A stretch of 64,000 bases of DNA, taken from positions 4,853,001-4,917,000 of the forward strand of contig NZ_AP014637.1 in the NCBI RefSeq assembly GCF_000829415.1, read 5' to 3'. How positions within the stretch are numbered: the stretch's first letter is position 1; each line of letters starts with the position of its first letter. The notes below the pieces were generated by a model that saw only the letters and a program-made list of their open reading frames with translations, was not told the origin of the DNA and ran no database searches. Shown in pieces: positions 8,980-17,429 of the stretch. Source of the stretch: Pseudomonas sp. StFLB209 (GTDB taxonomy: Bacteria > Pseudomonadota > Gammaproteobacteria > Pseudomonadales > Pseudomonadaceae). The position numbers and the translations under genes were made by a program.

Positions 8980-9783
8980 ATGAGCGAGTTCATTCGTAAC
9001 GACGCCCTCAACGGCAAGCTGGCACTGGTCAGTGGCGGCGCAACCCTGATCGGCATGGCCGTGGCCCGCGCACTGATCGACGCCGGTGCCAGAGTGGTAC
9101 TGCTGGACATCGATGCCGGCGCCGGTGAGCGAGCGGCCGAGCTGTTGGGCGAGGGCGGCGCATTTGTGGCCCTGGACATCACCGATGATGCTGCGCTGGC
9201 CCGTGCCACCGCAGATATCCGTGAACGCTTTGGCACGGTGGACCTGCTGATCAATCTGGCCTGCACCTATCTGGACGACGGCTTTGCTTCGCCGCGTCAG
9301 GACTGGTTGCGCGCCCTGGACGTCAATCTGGTTTCGGCCGTGGCGCTGGCGCAGGCACTGCACCCGGACCTCAAGGCGCGCCGCGGTGCCATCGTCAACT
9401 TCAGCTCGATCTCGGCCAGTTGCGCGCAGACCGGGCGCTGGATCTACCCGGTGTCCAAGGCCGCGATGCGCCAGCTGACCCGCAGCATGGCCATGGATTT
9501 TGCCGCGGATGGTATCCGGGTCAACTCGGTGTCGCCGGGCTGGACCTGGTCGCGAGTCATCGCCGAGGTCAGTGGTGGCGAGCGCAGCAAGGCCGACCGT
9601 GTCGCGGCCGACTACCACCTGCTGGGCCGGCTCGGCGAGCCGCAGGAGGTCGCCAGTGTCGTGGCGTTCCTGTGTTCGCCTGCGGCCAGCTTCGTCACCG
9701 GTGCCGATTACGCCGTCGATGGTGGTTACTCGGTGATGGGCCCGGAACAGAGCCGCCCGGCCATCGCGCGCCTGGCTATGTAG
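8980..9783 (+). CDS. iifB: short-chain dehydrogenase, IifB-type (indole dihydrodiol dehydrogenase)
   Basis: NAD(P)-dependent SDR of 267 residues. By analogy with IifB it would oxidise 2,3-dihydroxyindoline (indole dihydrodiol) to 3-hydroxyindolin-2-one. The cofactor loop is SGGATLIG (about 19-26) and INLA replaces the usual NNAG. The catalytic Ser is in NFSSIS and the YxxxK motif is YPVSK. The C-terminal GGYSVMG region closes the fold. The start at 8980 follows GGAGG and lies one base after the preceding stop. The gene ends ATG-TAG, and that TAG is also the first triplet of a REP palindrome (GTAGGAGCGG). Confidence 0.75.
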   Translation: MSEFIRNDALNGKLALVSGGATLIGMAVARALIDAGARVVLLDIDAGAGERAAELLGEGGAFVALDITDDAALARATADIRERFGTVDLLINLACTYLDDGFASPRQDWLRALDVNLVSAVALAQALHPDLKARRGAIVNFSSISASCAQTGRWIYPVSKAAMRQLTRSMAMDFAADGIRVNSVSPGWTWSRVIAEVSGGERSKADRVAADYHLLGRLGEPQEVASVVAFLCSPAASFVTGADYAVDGGYSVMGPEQSRPAIARLAM

Positions 9784-9802
9784 GAGCGGCTTCAGCCGCG
9801 AA
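9780..9802 (+). repeat. REP palindrome overlapping the SDR stop codon
   Basis: GTAGGAGCGGCTTCAGCCGC followed by GAA is a classic Pseudomonas REP element: a GTAG foot, then a GCGGCTtcaGCCGC stem-loop. Its TAG (9781-9783) is the stop codon of the iifB-like gene. The remaining bases up to 9867 are A/C-rich and lead to the ribosome site (GGAGAATAAC) of the oxygenase gene. The hairpin could modulate message levels between the two halves of the operon. Confidence 0.85.
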
Positions 9803-9867
9803 CAGCAGCCGCAAACAGCAACAGCGGCGCCCGTCAGCGCCGTCCCAATAAGCCGTGGAGAATAACA

Positions 9868-11106
9868 ATGCGTCGAATCGCTATCGTCGGAGCCGGCCAG
9901 GCCGGGCTGCAACTTGCCTTGGGTCTGTTGGCCAAGGGATATCAGGTAACCCTGGCCACCAATCGCACGGCTGAGCAAATCCAGGCCGGCAAAGTGATGT
10001 CCAGCCAGTGCATGTTCAACACCGCGCTGCAGACCGAGCGCGACCTGGGTATCAACTTTTGGGAAGAGCAATGCCCTGCGGTAGAAGGCATTGGCCTCAA
10101 CGTGCTCAACCCCGAGGTGCCGGGCCAGTCGTTGTTCAGCTGGAGTGCGCGGCTGGAGCGCTACGCGCAATCGGTGGACCAGCGTCTGAAGATGCCGGTG
10201 TGGATGGACACGTTCGTCAAGCGTGGCGGCGAGTTGCTGATCGAAGACGTCGGCATCACTGAGCTGGAGCGCCTGTCGGCCAGCCACGACCTGGTACTGC
10301 TGGCGGCGGGCAAGGGTGAGGTGGTCAACCTGTTCGCCAAGGACCCGCAGCGCACCGCATTCAGCACCCCGCAGCGGGCGCTGGCACTGACCTACGTGCA
10401 AGGCATGACCCCGGTGTCGCCGTACTCGCGGGTGGCGTTCAACCTTATTCCGGGGGTCGGTGAATACTTTGTGTTCCCGGCCCTGACCGTCAATGGCCCC
10501 TGCGAAATCATGGTGTTCGAGGGCATTCCCGGCGGCCCGCTGGATTGCTGGCAGGGCATCAACGACCCCGACCAGCATCTGCAAAAGAGCCTGGAGCTGG
10601 TACGCCGTTACCTGCCGTGGGAAGCCGAACGCTGCGCCAACTTACGCCTGACCGACGACAACGGCTTTCTCGCCGGACGCTTCACGCCGATGGTGCGCCG
10701 CCCGGTGCTGACCTTGCCGTCCGGTCGCCAGGTGTTCGGCATGGCCGATGCGCTGGTGGTCAACGACCCGATTACCGGCCAGGGCTCCAACAATGCCGCC
10801 AAGTGCAGCAAGGTGTATCTGGACGCAATTCTTGCCCAGGGTAGCCAGCCGTTCAGCGGCCAGTGGATGGAGCAGACCTTCGAGCAGTACTGGAGCTACG
10901 CCCGCCACGTCGTGGAGTGGACCAACAGCATGCTGCAACCGCCAGCGCCGCACCTGCTGCAACTGCTCGGCGCGGCCAGCGCGGTGCAGCCGCTGGCCAG
11001 CGCCATCACCAACGGTTTTGACGACCCACGCCGGTTCGCGCCCTGGTGGTTCGACGCCAGCCAGTGCCAGCATTTTATCCAGAGCATGAGCCAGCAGGCC
11101 GCTTGA
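9868..11106 (+). CDS. iifC: StyA-like flavoprotein monooxygenase (indole oxygenase, IifC-type)
   Basis: FAD-dependent oxygenase component of the styrene/indole monooxygenase family (412 residues, the StyA size). It uses reduced FAD delivered by the separate reductase encoded next door to epoxidise or hydroxylate the indole C2-C3 bond. The Rossmann loop IVGAGQAGLQLALG occupies residues 5-18. SSQCMFNTALQ (about 48-58) and NDPITGQGSNNAAK (about 302-315) are typical of StyA-type enzymes. The gene order (hydrolase fusion, SDR, oxygenase, reductase, with a divergent AraC gene) separates it from the styrene clusters, which carry styC and styD, and favours indole as substrate. Confidence 0.8.
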   Translation: MRRIAIVGAGQAGLQLALGLLAKGYQVTLATNRTAEQIQAGKVMSSQCMFNTALQTERDLGINFWEEQCPAVEGIGLNVLNPEVPGQSLFSWSARLERYAQSVDQRLKMPVWMDTFVKRGGELLIEDVGITELERLSASHDLVLLAAGKGEVVNLFAKDPQRTAFSTPQRALALTYVQGMTPVSPYSRVAFNLIPGVGEYFVFPALTVNGPCEIMVFEGIPGGPLDCWQGINDPDQHLQKSLELVRRYLPWEAERCANLRLTDDNGFLAGRFTPMVRRPVLTLPSGRQVFGMADALVVNDPITGQGSNNAAKCSKVYLDAILAQGSQPFSGQWMEQTFEQYWSYARHVVEWTNSMLQPPAPHLLQLLGAASAVQPLASAITNGFDDPRRFAPWWFDASQCQHFIQSMSQQAA

Positions 11107-11139
11107 TCAATACAACGATAACAACGCAGAGCATCGACC

Positions 11140-11676
11140 ATGAATGCAGCCACCACCACCCCTGCTGAACTCACTGAAGTGCAGGGCCGCGATGTGCGCG
11201 AATTGCGCAACCTGCTGGGCCAGTTCGCCACCGGCGTGACCGTGATCACCACCCGCACTGCCGACGGGCGCAACGTCGGCATGACCGCCAATTCGTTTTC
11301 CTCGGTGTCGCTGGACCCGCCGCTGGTGCTCTGGAGCCTGGCGCGTTCGGCCTTGAGCATGAATGACTTTCTGGGCGCCAGCCACTTCGCCATCAACATC
11401 CTCGGTGCCGACCAGCACGAGATATCCGGCCAGTTCGCCAGGCCCGCCACTGATAAGTTCGCCGGCGTGCCCTATGCCCTGGGCAAGGCCGACATGCCGG
11501 TACTCGACGACGTGGTCGCGGTGCTGGTGTGCCGTAACGTCACCCAATATGAAGGCGGCGATCATCTGATTTTCATTGGTGAAATCGAGCAATACCGATA
11601 CAGCGGCGCAGAACCGCTGGTCTTTCATGCTGGCAGGTATCGGGTCGCCTCAGTGCATCCGGCGCTGGGTCAGTGA
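11140..11676 (+). CDS. iifD: flavin reductase (StyB/IifD/HpaC-like)
   Basis: NAD(P)H:flavin oxidoreductase of 178 residues that supplies reduced FAD to the StyA-like oxygenase. The flavin_reduct domain spans about residues 22-170. It contains GQFATGVTVITTRTADG and the family hallmark GMTANSFSSVSLDPPLVLWSL, which builds the flavin site, and ends with the HPALGQ tail. It lies 33 bp after the oxygenase gene and 37 bp before the channel gene, so all five genes probably form one transcript ending at 12,714. Confidence 0.85.
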   Translation: MNAATTTPAELTEVQGRDVRELRNLLGQFATGVTVITTRTADGRNVGMTANSFSSVSLDPPLVLWSLARSALSMNDFLGASHFAINILGADQHEISGQFARPATDKFAGVPYALGKADMPVLDDVVAVLVCRNVTQYEGGDHLIFIGEIEQYRYSGAEPLVFHAGRYRVASVHPALGQ

Positions 11677-11713
11677 AGCACTGCCTCCATTTTCAGCTGT
11701 AACGGGGACGCCA

Positions 11714-12658
11714 ATGATGAGCAGAACAACCCTTTCGACCTGTGTAATGGCTGTCGGCCTGGCCAGCGCTCCGCTGGCCGGTGCCTACGACTTGCCGGCC
11801 CTCAACCTGGGCCTGACCAGCTTCATGGACGGCGGCCTGCCGGCCGGCGGTGGCTGGTACTTGCAGCAGTACTTCCAGAACTATTCGGCCAACCACCTGC
11901 GCGACCAGAACGGCAAGGACCTGGGCCTGCCCAAGCATGCCGTGGACTACCAGCTGTGGCTGACCCAACTGAGTTACCTGTCTGATCTGCGCCTGGGCAA
12001 CGGCAATCTGGGCCTTAACCTGGTGCTGCCAGTGATTACCCGGATGAAGGTCGACGACGGCCTGGACAATCTGGCGCTCAAGGGCCAGAGCGGGGTAGGT
12101 GACCTGCTGGTCGGGCCGTTCATTCAGTTCGATCCGATCATGGGCGACAACGGTCCGCGCTTCGTGCACCGCATCGAACTGCAGGTCAACCTGCCCACCG
12201 GCGAGTATGACCGCGACCACGACATCAACCCCGGCAACAATGCCTGGTCGTTCAACCCCTACTGGGCCGCCACTTATTGGTTCACCCCCAAGTGGACCGC
12301 CTCGTTGCGGGCGCACTACCTGTACAACGGCAAGAACAGCGACCCGCTGCGTTCGCTGGGGGATATCGACGATGTCCAGGCCGGCCAGGCGCTGCACGCC
12401 AACTTCACTACCGAGTATGCGGTCACCGAGCACCTGCGCCTGGGCATCAACGGCTATTGGCTCAAGCAGATCAGCGACAGTCGTTTCGACGGCCACGACG
12501 TCTCCGGTCGGCGGGAGAAAGTCTGGGCCATCGGGCCGGGTGTGATGTACAGCTTTTCGCCCCATGACCATTTGTTCGCCAACGCCTATTTCGAGCAGGA
12601 CGTGGAAAACCGCCCCGAGGGCAGCCGTCTGCAAGTGCGTTACGTGCACCACTTCTGA
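11714..12658 (+). CDS. outer-membrane MetA-pathway (Phenol_MetA_deg) channel-like protein
   Basis: Predicted outer-membrane beta-barrel of the Phenol_MetA_deg family, found in aromatic catabolic operons and thought to help substrate enter. It has 314 residues with a cleavable signal peptide (about 1-24, ending APLAGA). Repeated alternating strands are rich in Gly, Tyr, Trp and Asn, and the C-terminus ends in aromatic FEQDVENRPEGSRLQVRYVHHF-like residues, as expected for a barrel. Two adjacent ATGs (11714, 11717) are possible starts. It is the last gene of the indole operon, before a clear terminator. Confidence 0.75.
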   Translation: MMSRTTLSTCVMAVGLASAPLAGAYDLPALNLGLTSFMDGGLPAGGGWYLQQYFQNYSANHLRDQNGKDLGLPKHAVDYQLWLTQLSYLSDLRLGNGNLGLNLVLPVITRMKVDDGLDNLALKGQSGVGDLLVGPFIQFDPIMGDNGPRFVHRIELQVNLPTGEYDRDHDINPGNNAWSFNPYWAATYWFTPKWTASLRAHYLYNGKNSDPLRSLGDIDDVQAGQALHANFTTEYAVTEHLRLGINGYWLKQISDSRFDGHDVSGRREKVWAIGPGVMYSFSPHDHLFANAYFEQDVENRPEGSRLQVRYVHHF

Positions 12659-12689
12659 CCGATCGGTCGTTATATCGTTCCCTTGGTTT

Positions 12690-12714
12690 GCCCGCCTTCG
12701 TGGCGGGCTTTTTT
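12690..12714 (+). terminator. Rho-independent terminator of the indole operon
   Basis: A perfect stem GCCCGCC/GGCGGGC with a five-base loop (TTCGT) is followed directly by six T residues. It lies 31 bp after the stop of the outer-membrane channel gene. Confidence 0.9.
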
Positions 12715-12745
12715 GTTCAGGCGAAGTACTGTGAGGAGCACCGTG

Positions 12746-13569
12746 ATGAAGACCGAACCCGCAGCAACGGCGCTGATCTGCCGCGTTGATCTTGCCGGCA
12801 ATATCGTCCAGTGCAGCGATGACAGCGCAGCGAGTCGGACCAGTCGGTGGTGGCCCTGACCGAGATGGCCGCGACTATTCAGGAGGTGTCACGCAACCTG
12901 CATGACAGTGCCGCCGCGACCTCTGCGGCGGCAACGCTCTCTGCCCAGGGCCAGCAATTGTCCGCTCAGAGCCTCCAGTCGATGCAACACTTGGTCACCT
13001 CAGTGGCGGATAGCAGCGCGGCCGCCGGGCAGATGGCCGCGGCCACCGAGGCCATTGGGGCGATGACCGGGATCATCAGTTCGATCGCCGCGCAGACTAA
13101 CCTGCTGGCGCTCAATGCTGCCATTGAGGCGGCAAGGGCTGGTGACGCCGGGCGCGGTTTCAGTGTGGTCGCCGATGAGGTCCGGCAACTGGCCAGTCGC
13201 ACCCAGCGGGCCACTGAAGATATCCAGCCGCTGCTGCACAGCTTTCGGCAGAGCACCGAACTCAGCGTCCGTCTGGCCCATGAGGGGCAACGGCTGGCCG
13301 TGCAGAGCACCGCTGCGGTGGGTTCGGTGAGCGACAGCTTCAGCGGTGTCAACCACGCGCTGGAGCAGATCGCGGCGATGAGCGCGCAGATCGCCAGTGC
13401 CATGGAACAGCAGGGCCAGGTGGCCGATGCCCTCAACCAACAGGTGATGAACGTGGCCCAACTGTCGCGCCACAGCGCCGCCAAGGTCGTGGACGGTCAG
13501 CGGATCAGCCAACAGATCGGCCAACAGCTGCTGGCCCTGCGCAGCCTGGCCGAGCGCTTCGATCGCTGA
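12746..13569 (+). pseudogene. decayed Aer-like methyl-accepting chemotaxis protein
   Basis: Remnant of a PAS-type chemoreceptor. A good ribosome site (GAGGAG) precedes ATG 12746, which opens a 37-codon frame resembling a PAS N-terminus ([19 protein letters not shown]) and then stops at 12859. The MCP signalling domain continues in another frame from about 12823 to 13569. It includes the hairpin core [20 protein letters not shown] and [18 protein letters not shown]. The rest of the PAS domain, any membrane segment and any HAMP are missing. An internal deletion that also changed frame, with its junction near 12823-12850, explains this. The signalling half is well preserved, so decay looks recent. 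Confidence 0.8.
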
Positions 13570-13625
13570 CCGGCTACTGAGCCAAGCAGCAGGCGCGAGG
13601 GCCGGATTGGTGTCGTTGCGCCTGC

Positions 13626-14486
13626 CTAGCGAAACTTGCCCGGCGTCAGGCCGACAACCTTGCGAAAGGCCCGATTCATGTGGCTCTGGTCGCAGAAGCC
13701 GCAGGCCGCTGAGGCCTGCGCCAGACTCAGGCCGGCCCGTAGCAGCGTCTGGACCCGGCCCACGCGCTTCTGGATCTGGTAACTGTGCGGCGATACGCCG
13801 GTGTGTTTTTTGAATACCCGAATCAGGTAAAGCGGATCGAGCCCGACCAGCGCAGCCAGATCCGCCAGGCTGATGTCCTGGGCAAAGTCGGCGTCAAGCT
13901 TGTGCCGGACCTGGCTGACCGCCCAAGGCTCGGCAGCGTTGGCGGCTGCTCGAACAGGCTGGACGCCGTTGCGTTCGAACAGCTGGCTGAGCAGGTCGAG
14001 CAGGGCCGTTTCGCGCTCCAGCGGGTTGTCTGACTGCTCCAGCAGGCGGTGCTGCTGGACGAAATGCCGGGCCAGTGCGGGCGCGTGTTGCATGGCGCTG
14101 GTGAACAGGTGAATGGCTTGGCCGGATCCGGCGTCATTCAACAGGTGCCGACTGACCCAGGCGGGGTCCAGATACAGCATCCGGTAGGCCCAGCCGCTAT
14201 CGTGGCCCGGCAGCCCATCATGAATTTCGCCGGGGCTCAGGGTTACCACGCTACCGGGCCCGCCCAGTGCATAAGCGCCCCGGTAAAACAGCTTTTCCGC
14301 ACCGCTGCTGATCACCCCGAATGCGTAATAGTCGTGTGAGTGCCGGCCAAAGGCCTGGCGGCTGAAACGGGCCGACAGCAATTCGCAGCCACCCTCGGGG
14401 AGGCGTTGGAAATGCATGAAATCCTTAGCGGCGCTCGGTTGCGCCTGAGCGCAGAGGTCATCCATCAACAGTCCAGTTTTGTCCAA
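13626..14486 (-). CDS. AraC-family regulator with cupin sensor domain
   Basis: Transcription regulator of 286 residues. An N-terminal AraC_binding cupin (about 30-175; the HSHDYYAFGVISSGAEKLFYRG and LSPGEIHDG motifs) is followed by two helix-turn-helix units (about 190-285; LADLAALVGLDPLYLIRVFKKHTGVSPHSY and ASAACGFCDQSHMNRAFRKVVGLTPGKFR). It diverges from an EamA transporter 78 bp away and probably controls it. This AraC/EamA pairing is common for amino-acid or metabolite exporters. MDKTGLLMDD at 14486 is taken as the start; MDDLCAQ (14465) is an alternative. Confidence 0.88.
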   Translation of the reverse strand: MDKTGLLMDDLCAQAQPSAAKDFMHFQRLPEGGCELLSARFSRQAFGRHSHDYYAFGVISSGAEKLFYRGAYALGGPGSVVTLSPGEIHDGLPGHDSGWAYRMLYLDPAWVSRHLLNDAGSGQAIHLFTSAMQHAPALARHFVQQHRLLEQSDNPLERETALLDLLSQLFERNGVQPVRAAANAAEPWAVSQVRHKLDADFAQDISLADLAALVGLDPLYLIRVFKKHTGVSPHSYQIQKRVGRVQTLLRAGLSLAQASAACGFCDQSHMNRAFRKVVGLTPGKFR

Positions 14487-14564
14487 TACGCCTCAAGGCC
14501 AGCGCGATACGCTGGCCCGGCATTGATACGGACTTTTCGGCTTTTGATCAACATGAGGTTTCAC

Positions 14565-15500
14565 ATGTCCAGCACCCGCAACCGGGCCATTATCGAACTT
14601 ACCCTTGGCGGGCTGATGCTCAGCCTCTCGGCCCTGGCCGTCGCATTCGCCAATATCGGCGCCGGCGGGGCGGGCTTCTACCGCATGCTGATTGCCTCGG
14701 TACTGTTTTACATCCTGCTCAAATGGCGGCGCATGCCGGCCCGCCTGGCCAACCCCAGAGCGCGTCTGTATACCGCGCTGGCCGGGGTCTTTCTGGCCAT
14801 CGACCTGGCCCTGTGGCACGAAAGTATCTACATCGTCGGCCCAGGCATTGGCTCGATCCTGACCAACTGTCAGGTATTTTTCATGACCCTGTTGGGGTTC
14901 TTGCTGTTGCGTGAAAAACCGTCGGGGTTGTTTGTGCTGTCGATGCTGCTGGCCTTCACTGGACTGTACCTGTTGTTGCTGCCGGAAATGGCCAGCGCTG
15001 CCGGTGTCAAAGGCGTGGTGTACGGCGTGCTCTCGGGCCTTGCCTATGCCGTATGCGTGTATTTCCTGAAAATCAGCCGGGAGCTGGCCGACGGCGGCGG
15101 TGATTCAATCGCGCAGGTGCTCAATTTCAGTCTCTGGGCGGCCCTGGTGCTGTTGGCCTATGCGCTGGTCAACGGTGAAAGCCTGGCAATCGTCGATACC
15201 CAGACTCTGGTGATGCTGATCATCTATGGCGTGCTGGTGCAGTTCATCGGTTGGCTGCTGGTCAACCGCTCGATCGGTGCGCTGAGCCTGGGGCTGGCCG
15301 GGTTGATCCTGCTGCTGGAACCGGTGATCACCTACTTCATCGACATTACCCTGCTGGGCAAGGCAAGCACGCTGTTGCAGATCAGCGGCGCGCTGCTGAC
15401 GGTGCTGGCGGTGTACATCGGCTCACTCAAGGCCCCGCAAACCAAACCAGCAGTGCCGGGCGATAACCACCGTGTTGCACCTTCAGGACCTGCGTTGTGA
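14565..15500 (+). CDS. EamA-type DMT-superfamily transporter
   Basis: Inner-membrane transporter of 311 residues with ten hydrophobic helices in two EamA repeats (about 5-140 and 155-295). The motifs ALAVAFANIGAGGAGFYRML, YIVGPGIGSILTNCQVFFMTL and GLAGLILLLEPVITYFIDI are typical. It most likely exports a small metabolite. The start MSSTRNRAIIEL at 14565 has GAGG five bases upstream; a start at 14553 is less well spaced. Substrate unknown; the divergent AraC regulator probably senses it. Confidence 0.87.
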   Translation: MSSTRNRAIIELTLGGLMLSLSALAVAFANIGAGGAGFYRMLIASVLFYILLKWRRMPARLANPRARLYTALAGVFLAIDLALWHESIYIVGPGIGSILTNCQVFFMTLLGFLLLREKPSGLFVLSMLLAFTGLYLLLLPEMASAAGVKGVVYGVLSGLAYAVCVYFLKISRELADGGGDSIAQVLNFSLWAALVLLAYALVNGESLAIVDTQTLVMLIIYGVLVQFIGWLLVNRSIGALSLGLAGLILLLEPVITYFIDITLLGKASTLLQISGALLTVLAVYIGSLKAPQTKPAVPGDNHRVAPSGPAL

Positions 15501-15665
15501 CCGCATCGCGCTGAGCGGACGCTGCTGGTCGCGGCCAGGTCGCTGGCGATCAAGCCGATCTGGCCCGTCTTGTGCACTATCTTCGCTATTGAGTGTCTTA
15601 ATGACACGTTTTGCCGTCTATATCGGCGGTGAGGGCGGGTACGTGCCACGAGGGGGGAGTTCACC

Positions 15666-16706
15666 ATGCTGCGTCTGTGTGCAGTAATGCTGCTGTGTCT
15701 GCTCGATGGCCTCGTTGCGGTGCAGATCAGGGCTGACAGCGACTGGAGTGTGGGCTTTCACGTGCTGACCATCGCTGACCCGCTCGACGAGCAGGCGATG
15801 CAGGCCATCGCGTTTTACCCCTCCAGTGCGGACGATCAGGTCAGCCCGGTGCGTGGCTACCAACTTCAGGCCAGCAAGGATGCGCCGGTCGCCATGGGGC
15901 GGTTTCCGCTGCTGATGCTGTCGCATGGCAATACCGGCACGCCACTGGCGATGCATGACCTGGCCACAGCGCTGGCGCGCCAGGGCTTTGTGGTGGTCGC
16001 GGTGGTGCACCCTGGCGACAACGACCGCGACCATAGCCGCCTGGGCAGCCTGAGCAATCTGTACGGTCGCCCGTTGCAGATTTCTGCGGCGATTACCGCC
16101 ACCCTCGACGACCCGTTGCTGTCGCCTTATCTGAGCGCCGAGCAGGTTGGGGTGATTGGCTATTCTGCCGGTGGTGAAACCGCGCTGATTCTGGCCGGTG
16201 CCCGCCCGGACCCGCAGCGCTTGCGCACCTATTGCCTCGAACGCCCCGATGATCAGGATGCCTGCCGCACCCAGGGCTGGCTGGTGGCCGATCGTGACGA
16301 CCTGCAAGCCGAGGCCGATCCGCGGGTCGGTGCGTTGATGCTGATGGCGCCGTTGAGCCTGATGTTCGGCCGCCAGACCCTCAGCGACGTCCATGTGCCG
16401 GTGTTGATGTATGCCGGCGAAGAGGACCGCCTGTTGCCGCTGGACAAGAACGCTGAAGCGCTGGCGCGCAAGCTGCCCAATGCGCCGGATTACAAGCGCC
16501 TGGCCGGTGCCGGGCATTTCGTGTTCATGGCGCCGTGCACCGATGAGCAACGCGCGACCACGCCGGTGCTGTGCAACGACCCCGACGGGGTCGATCGCGA
16601 GGGTATCCATCGCACCCTGAGTGCCGAGGCCGGGAAGTTCTTCAGCGCTGTACTGGGCGCGGCAAACAGTGAGAGCTCCGGAATGCAGACCGCACGGCAC
16701 CAATAA
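15666..16706 (+). CDS. secreted alpha/beta hydrolase (predicted dienelactone-hydrolase-like, COG4188 type)
   Basis: Predicted exported hydrolase of 346 residues. A signal peptide (about 1-24, MLRLCAVMLLCLLDGLVAV) is followed by an alpha/beta hydrolase domain resembling platelet-activating-factor acetylhydrolase-like proteins. The core has LLMLSHGNTGTP (oxyanion strand), nucleophile elbow GYSAGG (about 160-165), acid in MYAGEEDRLLP and histidine in GAGHFVFMAPC. GGGGGAG precedes the ATG. Four cysteines in the C-terminal half could form disulfides in the periplasm. Substrate unknown. It converges on the GT2 gene through a REP pair. Confidence 0.78.
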   Translation: MLRLCAVMLLCLLDGLVAVQIRADSDWSVGFHVLTIADPLDEQAMQAIAFYPSSADDQVSPVRGYQLQASKDAPVAMGRFPLLMLSHGNTGTPLAMHDLATALARQGFVVVAVVHPGDNDRDHSRLGSLSNLYGRPLQISAAITATLDDPLLSPYLSAEQVGVIGYSAGGETALILAGARPDPQRLRTYCLERPDDQDACRTQGWLVADRDDLQAEADPRVGALMLMAPLSLMFGRQTLSDVHVPVLMYAGEEDRLLPLDKNAEALARKLPNAPDYKRLAGAGHFVFMAPCTDEQRATTPVLCNDPDGVDREGIHRTLSAEAGKFFSAVLGAANSESSGMQTARHQ

Positions 16707-16719
16707 TCATCAAATGCCC

Positions 16720-16776
16720 GCAGGAGCAGCTTTAGCTGCGAATTCGCCGCTTCGCAGCTGAAGCTGCTCCTACGCG
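16720..16776. repeat. inverted REP pair between convergent genes
   Basis: Left copy GCAGGAGCAGCTTTAGCTGC followed by GAA and, in inverted orientation, right copy GTAGGAGCAGCTTCAGCTGC followed by GAA, separated by about nine bases. Each copy is itself palindromic, so the unit can form one long cruciform between the convergent hydrolase and GT2 genes. The TAG of the right copy (complement of 16770-16772) is the stop codon of the GT2 gene. Confidence 0.88.
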
Positions 16777-17429
16777 GATGTTTCCAATGACCGCAGATAG
16801 TCGCCGAACCCGCCTTGGGCACGGGGGTCGAGGCGGGCGCTGGTGGTCACTCTGGGGCGGCAGCTCCAGGCGATCCGGGCGCCGCTGAGCTCCAGTTCGC
16901 GGACCAGATGCACATCTTCATGGCAGGCCAGCGCGGGAAAGCCACCGGCCCGCTGATAGGCCTGCGCGCTGACTCCCAGATTGGCGCCGTGTACATGACG
17001 GTGACCTTCACGGTGCTGATAGCGGCGGTGGTACTCGATCCTGGCGGCTTCACAATAGCCTTCAGACCACTGACCCAGCGTCACCGTGCCGCAGACCGCA
17101 TCGGCCTGTAACGCCAGTTGCTGGTAAAGCCAGTCCTCGGCGACATTGCTGTCGCCGTCGGTGCAGGCCAGCCAGCGCGAGCCCAGGCCAATCAGTTGCC
17201 GCGCACCGGCAGCGCGGGCCTGGCCGACATTACGGGCTTGCAATTCAAGGATCATCACCCCGCGGTCACGGGCGATCTGTGCCGAGCCATCGGTGCAGCT
17301 GTCGAGTACCACAATGATGCTCACCGGCTCATGTTCAAGCCCCGGATGGCGAGCCGCTTGCTGGATCGTTGCCAGGCACTGGTCCAGATGCTGCTCTTCA
17401 TTGTGGACGGGAATCAGCACGCCGATCAT
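16770..17429 (-). CDS. family 2 glycosyltransferase (glgX-linked cluster)
   Basis: GT-A fold transferase of 219 residues using a nucleotide-sugar donor. MIGVLIPVHNEEQHLDQCL begins the nucleotide-binding strand, DSCTDGS follows (about 48-54), and the metal-binding acidic motif is in CTDGDSNV (about 89-96). CHEDVHLVREL supplies the acceptor-side acid. The start at 17429 has AGGAG well placed and lies 32 bases inside the methyltransferase gene. It ends the minus-strand convoy that starts at glgA. The last codon is followed by a TAG belonging to a REP element. Acceptor unknown. Confidence 0.85.
   Translation of the reverse strand: MIGVLIPVHNEEQHLDQCLATIQQAARHPGLEHEPVSIIVVLDSCTDGSAQIARDRGVMILELQARNVGQARAAGARQLIGLGSRWLACTDGDSNVAEDWLYQQLALQADAVCGTVTLGQWSEGYCEAARIEYHRRYQHREGHRHVHGANLGVSAQAYQRAGGFPALACHEDVHLVRELELSGARIAWSCRPRVTTSARLDPRAQGGFGDYLRSLETSA

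Noticed and set aside
8719..10584. 621-codon open frame on the minus strand across the indole operon
   Set aside because: It is antisense to three well-supported genes with intact motifs; long antisense frames are expected at this GC content. No domain was recognised in its translation.
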